From: Hydnum rufescens UP504
Taxonomy: Eukaryota; Basidiomycota; Agaricomycetes; Cantharellales; Hydnaceae
Reading direction: 5' to 3'
Length of the DNA stretch: 64,000 nucleotides
Assembly: GCA_014904985.1 (NCBI GenBank)
Contig: MU128964.1
Coordinates: forward strand, 72,582-136,581
The position numbers and the translations under genes are program-made. Below the pieces are notes generated by a model. That model had not been told where the DNA came from, did no database searches, and saw only the letters and a program-made list of their open reading frames with translations. How positions within the stretch are numbered: the first letter of the stretch is position 1; each line of letters starts with the position of its first letter. Of the stretch, positions 56,351-64,000 are shown piece after piece.

Positions 56351-57540
56351 CTGCAATGTTGAATCAAGAACGAAGAATGGGGGTCACCAAAATAATTCAA
56401 ATATTCAGGTCTGGGTGTAGGAAGGTCTTTGGGATAGAAGATAATCTGCTGTAAGCAGTAATTGCCCAAGCAGATGAATAAAGGGGAAAATGTGCCACAA
56501 ATACCACACTCTAAGGTCCTAATCTTGTGGCCCTAGACAAAGTGCAGTGGGAACAGTGTCCTCAGATGGAATTTTCCCAGGAATCCAGCAGCAATACTTC
56601 AGTGCTTCAGACTGGGGAGGGGGAAGACAATGGAATTTTCAACACAATTCGCTTAATATACAACCCAGCTATGAGATCGAATATCCGACGGAAGCAGGGG
56701 GATAGGGGAAATATGTAGAAAAAGGAATCAAGTCAAAAGCTTCAAAACTGACAGAGATATTTAATTTACAAGTCTGGGGATAGGACATAGCATAAAATGA
56801 CTATTTCTCCTTCCCTTTTGGATAGATTCCCTTGAGGAATGGTGGAATAAGTCGTCCTGAACATCCTATCCTTCAGATATAAGGCTGCTGGACAATATTT
56901 GATATTTGAAAATTGGAAGGGGGAATGATGTTCTCCTGAGACAAGGGGGAAATTTGTATGTAGAACACCGAGTTCTTCTTCGTTTGTGACGCCCTTCATA
57001 CCGTTGGATGGGCATTTTCAATACCTTTCTATGCGCGGTCGTTTCATGCAAATCTGATCAAAACTGACGGAGAAATTCAACAAATACTCCTTAAGAGTGC
57101 CACATTTGCCCCTATTTGATTATGTAAATGTATCCACGAGTAGGAATGAAGGCCCGGGTGTGTAATCCATCGTATTACATAATCCCAATTCATTAGAGTT
57201 GCCCTTAAGGCAACAAGATTCGTATGAGCAGATTGAAGGAGAACTCAAGATGATATACAGAAGGGCAAGTTGAATTGCCGGGTCCACCATATCATGGCTT
57301 ATGGTAGGGCATAGATGAATACAGTCCCTGTGGCCTGTTGAAGACCCCGGGAGATTGACTTGTGTACAAGGGAAATGAGCATTCCATTTACATCTTTTCA
57401 GGCATATGGAATTCATGCTCTTCCATGAACAGATGAAAGGCTTGTTATTGGAATGACACATTGGTACATTTTTAATTTGTTCATCGGAAAATTCAACACT
57501 GAAAGGGAACTCTATGTGGTAGGGATTTTTCCCTCCAACA
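56350..57540. repeat. Degenerate dispersed repeat, copy 2
   Basis: This copy is colinear with 12250-13602. It starts at CAATGTTGA and ends with TAGGGATTTTTCCCTCCAACA. The two copies differ by many substitutions and small indels, so both are old. No intact coding frame. Confidence 0.6.
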
Positions 57541-57768
57541 GCGGGCATAGAAGGAATTAAAGGGGGCATAAATTGCAGGTACCGAAATAGGGGCAACTGC
57601 CGAAATAGGCATAACTGCCAAGGTTTCCATATCCGGCTGCATTGCCAAGCTTACTGCATCTGGCTGTACTCGAACATATGGTTCCCATGTTGCAGGCCTG
57701 CTGTGTTCCTCAAACTAATTCGGCAAACTCCATAAAACCCCAACTCTGCAAACTACGCCCTCACTCCA

Positions 57769-60386
57769 ATGGCATCCTACTCCATTGCACTCCCTAACTT
57801 GGCATCACCCACAGAAAATGTCAGACTTAGTGACAGCATGCTTTTTCAGCTAGAGAAGTGTCGACTGGGGACTATGGTGGTCTGGCTATCACAGCTCAAA
57901 AACCACCCAAGGCAGAGGGAAATATCCCATGCCTGGGTTCAGGAGTTGTTCAACACTCACTTTGATGAGGGCAGAAACCTTCTTAAGGCATCATACCCCC
58001 TGGTGGTACTGGCAGCTGATGATTTCAAGCTTCACTCAGCCCCAGATGCACTTCCAAGGGCCCCAGAGGACCTGGAGCTACTTCTAATTAGTGGCCAACA
58101 TCGGGTTGCTGCTCTGAAGCAGATTATTCAGAATCAACTTGAAAGGGAAGGAGAAGAGGTAGGCACTCAGGACATTTTGGATGATCCCAAGGCAGAATGG
58201 CCTGCCATAGTATATGATCAAAGTATAGTCCTTTTTCCATACAGTTTTTCTGTTTCTTCCAGCTGACTAATGGATTGATCCAGGCCTTGAGGCACACTCC
58301 CCTGTGCACTTCAATATTTTCATGGATTCTCTGAATGTCAGCCCACCAACTCTTGCCAACAATCCTCGGCAGCTTTGGGCATCAGCCTCAGCAATCTTTG
58401 TGACCAAGGGATCTGAGTATGCCAATGATTACTTGAGAACAGTAATCACAGGTTCCTCCAATCTGAAGGCTGTAGTCAAGGCCATCAACCATTCTCAGCT
58501 TCGACCAGCAATTGACCGACTTCTCAAATTCCCTCTCTTTGAGCTTGTTTGGAGTCACATGACTATCTGGACAGGTTACAATTGCTCTACAGTATGGGCA
58601 CAAAATAATTACCAGCTGCAGTACTCACTAACATTCTATCTTTCATCAGTTGTGGGCTGGTCTTTTGCAGGAGGCTGCCCATGCCCTGTCTAGGTTGACA
58701 GGGGGTGATGAAACCCTTCAGGGAAAGGTCACCCCCCAAAACATATTTCCTCTCTCTCCCCAGATATATGGGAGGACGTACCACAAGGGTGATTTTATGG
58801 AGGTGGTGGAGCAGTTGGAAGATAGAGTTCTGTGGGAGGAGTTTGCCCCTCAATTTGCAACCTTTGAGGAGCGATGGCAGACTATGGTCACACGGGACTT
58901 GGACTACACATCCCTGCTCCATTCAAGAGGGACAAAGGAGGCAGTATTACCATGGGTAAGCCAAAATTATTTGTGCTTGATCCAATATTGATGTCATAAT
59001 AGATGTGGACCAAATTTCTCCTTTCGAGTCCTCTAAGCCCGCTTGAGGCATGGGTACTAGGTGTCAAGAGGATACTTCAATCAGTTCGACACCATTTAAT
59101 ATCTCATAATTAGTCTATCTAATTTTTGTTATATCCATAGGCACTTCTAATTCTGTTACGTGATCCTCCCATTCTCCACGCGCAATCAGATATATACAAC
59201 ATTTTCTGCGGAGAATCGGCAGATGAACCCTACAACGCAGCGGACGTAAGTGGTCTTTCACCGGAGGGGGGGTATATTTTCATGGCACTTTTTTCCATTT
59301 GGTTTGGTTCAATGTTCTTAGGTGCTTCATTTCGCTGCCCGATATTATGCGGACCTGACTGCGACCCTAAACCGTGTCTGGGAAGTCCAGGACACAGATG
59401 CAAGGGCTCTGGCCACTACGCAGCTGACGAGGGTTACTCCAAGCCAGTTCATCACTCGAGCCAATAAGAGGGTGGCCACTGTCTTTGAAGGCCTCTCTTA
59501 CCTTGTCCAGATGGACCCTCATTGGTGGACTTTCGCCAAAATCCTTGTGGCCGACCGATTCCAAGAGAAAACACATAGGTTCTCAAGTGGGATCATTGTT
59601 TATGAAGACGGTCCGGACGTTTTTTTGCGCGAGGAGACGAAGGCCCTGGAACTCAAAGACCGGGCGATCGAAGAATCGAAGAAGGCCGCCAAGACCGCGA
59701 GGCAGGTGGCCGGGGTGGAAAAGGATCTAGAGCGTGTGGTCAGTTCTGTCGCCCGGATGCAGGTGGTTGTGGAGTTGCGAACGAGGAAAGTGGCCGGATT
59801 GAAGCGCTCCCAGGCGGTGGCTGAGGCCAATGGGGAAGAGTTGAAAGGCGAATCAATCCAACGTCTCAAGAACATATCAGGTGGGTCCTGTTTCACTGTT
59901 CTGCTTTTGTCTACTTATAACAGTATGTGGTCAGATGGACTGGTGCCCATGACCAATATACGAACTTCGGATCTTGATACCCAGACCGCGGGACCCTCCA
60001 GCTTACCACTCCCTGCCCTCCCCCCGCGTTCTTTAATACCCCTGGTAGAACACTCTGGAATCGCTGGAATTGGATCCGAGGAGAAAGAAGCAGCACATGC
60101 GATAGTCCAACTTCAGGCGGTTAGGAACTTGGTTGGGTCACATAGGATCGCGGCATTCGAAGAATTCCTTGAGAAGGCCCTTCAAGAGGACGCCCTCAGC
60201 AAGATAGGTGATGGCCAAATTGATTTAGACACTGCAGGGTCGAAGGGCAAAGGAAAATCCGTCGTCCGTGGAAAGAAAAGCGCTGGGAAGGGCAAAGGGG
60301 TCAATCATAAGAGGAGTAAAGTCGAAGAGGATGATGAGGATAAGGGTTTTGGAGGCCAACCCTCAAAGAAACGCCGCCAGTCATAG
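57769..60386 (+). CDS. Lineage-specific protein with a ParB/sulfiredoxin-fold-like motif and nuclear-type basic tail
   Basis: The first exon from 57769 contains MVVWLSQLKNHPRQREISHAWVQELF, YPLVVLA-DDF and LLLISGQHRVAALKQIIQ. The GQHRVAALK block resembles the GxHRxxA motif of ParB/Srx-fold domains. Introns with good signals follow: about 58216-58282 with branch CTGACTAAT, 58597-58650, and two near 58956-59140. Middle exons include NPRQLWASASAIFVTKGSEYAND and LLQEAAHALSRLTGGDE. The last long exon holds a helical, coiled-coil-like stretch (LKDRAIEESKKAAKTARQVAGVEKDLERVV) and a Lys/Arg-rich tail (GKGKSVVRGKKSAGKGKG, SKKRRQS). I do not know its function; DNA or chromatin association is inference from the tail. 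Confidence 0.72.
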
Positions 60387-60399
60387 ATCCTTTCTGCAT

Positions 60400-62215
60400 A
60401 TAATTCAACTTAGTATGCGTACTCTGAAGCCGGCGTGATTCGAAATGTCAGAAATATAATCGACGTCGGCATGCCGTAGCGTCCGTGCCCTTGGGAACGT
60501 CCCAGTCGCAAACAAGAATAAGGTCCCATCCACAACCACCGACTCAGATAGCCTCTTCCGATCAATCACGGTCCGCATCGTTACCTCTGATGTGAACGGA
60601 ATAGATAAGACAAGCACATGCGGTACGTCCCCTTGGAAGAAAAACCAAGCTTTCCAGAACTAGAATGTTTTTGTGATCAGATTCATATATCGCGTTCTAG
60701 CGACCCCCACTTCGCCATTAGAGACCACCAACAAACGATTCAATCTCAGATCGTCCTGCGGTTTGGCGTGTTAGAAGGATGTTGTCGTAGTCAACCGTTA
60801 TACCGGGGATGGTATTCTAATCCCAGGGGGTGTGATATCTTCGTATTCCGATCCATGCGATAAGTGTACCGTGTCCCGTCACTAAGATGGAAACCAAAGG
60901 GATTTTGGGGATTGGCCTACATCCACGATTTAAGCGAAATGGACTACCTTGAAGGACATGATCACTTACACATTCTGTATTCGTCGTGTGATCAAAATAC
61001 GTCTTCAACGTACCGACATAATTAGAGCCCCAGTGAAGTTAGAAAATGAAAGATATCTAACAAATCGACGAGACGATGCATCTGCAGAACCATATAGTTG
61101 GAATTCCACAACATTCGATTTCCAAGCAGGCGACCGGCATTGGGGCTCTGTATTGGTTGGTTAAGTCCACGAGTAATCCTAGATACGCCAATCGATTTCT
61201 GTCAAGTTGATCCCAGTCGTGGCTGTGACTCTAGGTTCAAGAGTTAAAACAATATCACGCAGAAATATATGGCTTACTGATTGATCGCTATCGGGAATGA
61301 AATAAATTAAGGCGTTCTACCAGTCCAAAGTATTGCTTCTTTTCAGCTCTGCGATCCCGACGTGAAAAGTGACGATAACTACCAAATCCCAATGCAGAAT
61401 CGCGGTGACGGCGTTGCCAACAACGGCCCACTGAAATCCATCTGCATAGACTGTGAAAATGGTCTGAGAAACTGTCCCGGTTCGATCTCGAGTGCCAGAA
61501 CATCGGTCGTACCGAGGCGGACAGACTTGAAGGATCACATTCTGCCATACGAATAAGCCCACGCAGTAGTGGCCTCTAATCCAAATCCACATCAGTCCGG
61601 ATGCTTGTAAGAGAAGCACACCCAACCCAAAGTACCATCGTAGAGCTGGCTGCTATGGTGGGAAAAGCCCTATCTGGTCGAATCCCATCTGTCCGAATGG
61701 ATCCTTGGGCCAGGACTTCGTCATGCGCCGACCGCACGCTTGTGTCACGATAGTTCGATCACCGCCCAGTCGAACAAGCGTAATCCTGTACTGACGACCC
61801 CGACGGTATTTGCTCCTGAATGAGTCCCCCGGCCATTCACGTACGTGTACGCGAAAGTGGAGAATGATCGGGTGGTGAAATGAGTGCAGTTAGACAGTTG
61901 GGAGGTATGAGAGGTATGAGTGGATCGGGTGCACGTAGAAGACGAAGGCGAGCCTGGCCAACGAGCTAGGCAAGGAACAGCGTTGATATTGCTGGGCAGA
62001 TTCCGGCACTCTATGACGACCCGAAGCTCATCTACGGTCTATAGTCGGCCATTGTTTCTTAGAATCTCGGACTGACGTTCCACACGGGCAAGTAAAGGCC
62101 CCCGAGTTCAAGCAGTTGATGTTGGCGTAATTATTTGGGAAGCAGCAATCCATCGCAGATGTGAGAGTCTCGAAAGGAGGGTCATGCATGACGATATACC
62201 CAAGTATTCTCATGA
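60400..62215 (-). pseudogene. Decayed copy of the PL8 lyase
   Basis: Minus-strand blocks match the intact PL8 gene at 51836-54882 in order: the SAMDCCFPNNYANINCLNSGAFTCPCGT block (62090-62160), TRSFSTFAYTYVNG (about 61850), ADGFQWAVVGNAVTAILHWD (about 61390-61450), NPFGFHLSDGT-YTY (about 60850-60910), and VIDRKRLSESVVVDGTL (about 60520-60590). Stops and frame shifts break every exon, and the 3' end is missing. Intron sequences are also conserved (for example near 61370 versus 53370). This shows a genomic duplication, not a retrocopy. Confidence 0.85.
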
Positions 62216-62488
62216 TATGCGGCCACGAGAGTATCTGTAGAATGGTTATAGATTTAAATCATTAGCGAATTAACAACGCTTGATCGTCGGAGGTTTCAAG
62301 TGCGAACGATTTGCCAAACTGGGAAGTCACGCGCACGTCGCGGAATCGCCCAGAATAGTCTGACGTTCGAGAAGGAACTCAGACTTGCTCCTCCGCGAAC
62401 ATGCGAATATATAATATGGCCACATCCATCTGGAGCTCTTCAGGCTCTCTCTGCCGTATACCTTTCTCCCTACAGCCCATTTCAATCA

Positions 62489-63413
62489 ATGTTTGCTTTC
62501 TATCCATCGCATAACCCTCTCTACGGTGACCCGTATGCGGTGGCCCTCGCTCAGGCCCATGGCCAAATGAGGGCGCAGAAGCGTGAACGACGCCTGGCTG
62601 AAATTCGCCGCAGAGAGGAAGAGGCCCGCTGTCGCATTCGTCACGAACAGCCAATCCTCGACTATTTTGCCTTCGCTTTCCCTCGACCTTCTGAAGCTCT
62701 CCGCGACGACTGGGATCCATGGCGTTCTCACCCCAGCTTTTCCCCCAAACTGCGGTGTTCCTCTCCCCAAAGACGACCGACAAAGTTGAATCACGAGAAC
62801 GTTACTCGTGAGCCTCAGGAGGGCATCACTAGGGTAGATTGTGTCTATAAAGACCTTTTGTCTTCATGGCTAAACTTTGGTTGTTCTTTAGAGACCGTCA
62901 ACCCCTGGCCTCATCGAGATTCCCGTCCGGGAGTTTTCCATTGAATTCCCCACCAAGACCAGGGCGGTCGATCCCGAGGCATACGCTGTGGCTGCATCGA
63001 AGATACAGGCGGCGTGGCGCGCACGATCGCATCGCATTCATGCTCTGGAGCAAATCACATCCATCCACGCAGACTTTTCCTCGCTACGCGAACTATTTAC
63101 TTTCCCGCATCATCTCGACTTTGACCGACATTCTTCCCTGGCCGCAGGTGAACCAGCGAGCCCGTACATCTTGCTATACTCATCCCAGAATGTCTCGCTT
63201 CACTCTCACCTCCACATGCTTGACATATTGCTTACTCGCCTGGATGCCGTTCAATCTTTCGGCGATGCGAAAGTGAGGCATGCGCGAAAACAGACTGCTT
63301 CTGCCATTGAATCATATGCCCGCGAGCTCGAGGAACGTATACAACGTGAGGGTCAGGCGCAATCCATTCAAGAGAGACCGTTGAAATGGACACGGCGGGT
63401 GCACGTCTTTTAG
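62489..63413 (+). CDS. BAG-domain protein with an IQ-like motif
   Basis: The start at 62489 gives MFAFYPSHNPLYGDPYA and a long basic helix (QMRAQKRERRLAEIRRREEEA). After an intron at about 62832-62879 come GLIEIPVREFSIEF and VAASKIQAAWRARSHRIHALEQI (IQ-like). Then come FTFPHHLDF, LLYSSQNVSLHSHLHMLDILLTRLDAVQSFGDAKVRHARKQ and a closing helix, the arrangement of basidiomycete BAG-domain proteins. BAG domains bind the Hsp70 ATPase domain and promote nucleotide exchange. The frame stops at 63411-63413, but the next frame over runs 63386-63532 with an acidic tail ending DEDEWIDVEDHLL. A one-base slip near 63383 or an unseen intron may therefore separate the true C-terminus. Confidence 0.82.
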
Positions 63414-63532
63414 GGGAACAAGACACAGCCCAGTCTGTGTCCTCAGACGAAAGGGCGGTGGAGAGCGAGCTGACAGAAGGCGGAAACAGCGATGAGGATG
63501 AGTGGATAGATGTTGAGGACCATTTGTTGTAA

Positions 63533-63887
63533 TATAAGTGTGTAATGCTCAATGGGATCGACATATCCTACACAAACGTGACCACTGACCACCCCTTGGT
63601 ATTTGGAGTCTGAGGCCCTTCGTGGACGTGAGGGCCACATGAATTTTATCCCACGGATGAAACCGAGCAGTCCGAATGACAGTTGTGATGAACTGGTACT
63701 ACATCAATAATGTAAGGAATTCGGTGCTCGTTGCTGATTAAGAATGTTGGTGGGCCAGTCACGAGTGGAGACCGTGGAGCGCGAGGACACTACTTCGGCG
63801 AACTCCGCACACTACAGACGTATGGCGCTGTTTTACTGCATTCCCTCGGTTTCTTTGTCTAAGTTACTCCCTGACCAGGCCTTGAGA
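63533..63887. other. Intergenic, nothing recognised
   Basis: No motif is seen. The first exon of the ParB-like family is not detectable here, although its later exon follows. Confidence 0.4.
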
Positions 63888-64000
63888 TAAACTGCCCTCT
63901 ACACCTCGGAATGGGTTCACTCAATCCCAGTCCACTGACTCCCAAGAAGACTCCCCAGCAGCTTTGGGCATCAGCCTCGGCAATCTTTGTGGCCAAGGGA
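63888..64000 (+). CDS. Partial second copy of the ParB-fold-like gene, cut by the window edge
   Basis: After CTGACCAG the sequence GCCTTGAG and then QQLWASASAIFVAKG (63950-64000) match the second exon of the gene at 57769-60386 (58283-58410), in frame and without stops. The exon boundary is the same. The first exon with the GQHR motif is not present immediately upstream, so this copy is either 5'-truncated or has a distant first exon. Confidence 0.65.

Overview
This window is fungal nuclear DNA, most likely from a basidiomycete of the Agaricomycetes; a Rhizoctonia-like (Ceratobasidiaceae) genome is plausible but not proven. The evidence is genes broken by many 50-110 nt GT-AG introns with CTRAY branch points, a fungal-specific FunK1 kinase, a Zn2Cys6/Fungal_trans regulator, an RTA1-family membrane protein, a PL8 lyase, and KDZ and hAT DNA transposons. 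Reading frames are interrupted, so genes were assembled by eye from exons and splice signals.

Layout. Positions 1-16417 are a nest of transposons. A KDZ (Kyakuja-Dileera-Zisupton) element with a decayed transposase (5963-9099) ends at 10966 and appears inserted in the 5' intron of a decayed hAT transposase (10999-16253). Inside the KDZ 5' leader sits a 4.46-kb non-autonomous relative (1017-5479) with an 8-bp target duplication and a giant central palindrome. Inside the hAT gene sit a degenerate 1.35-kb dispersed repeat and an 846-bp solo LTR with a 5-bp target duplication.

The most unusual object is an array of 16 modules in the subterminal regions of both KDZ-type elements. Each typical module has an exon-end hairpin, a perfect spliceosomal donor, a second hairpin in the intron (often with a GAAA loop), a branch point and an acceptor. 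Both hairpins show compensatory base changes, and every array reads outward towards the element end. I know of no description of such a system.

Positions 17148-34475 are mostly gene-dense and housekeeping: TCTP, an SWT1-like PIN-domain protein, a small probable mitochondrial protein, TFIIIC subunit 5, ribosomal protein L29 (six tiny exons), Mediator subunit 17 and a Zn2Cys6 factor. Positions 34702-50691 hold an RTA1-like protein, a long poorly resolved stretch, an alpha/beta hydrolase of the YMR210W/ABHD1-3 type, an IME4/METTL3-type mRNA m6A methyltransferase and a FunK1 kinase. Positions 51836-64000 hold an intact PL8 polysaccharide lyase, a hAT MITE, a second copy of the dispersed repeat, a ParB-fold-like gene, a decayed PL8 copy, a BAG-domain gene, and the start of a second ParB-like copy at the window edge.

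The housekeeping genes are independent units with no operon-like logic. The functional links I can see are within the transposon nest, and between the duplicated PL8 and ParB-like loci.
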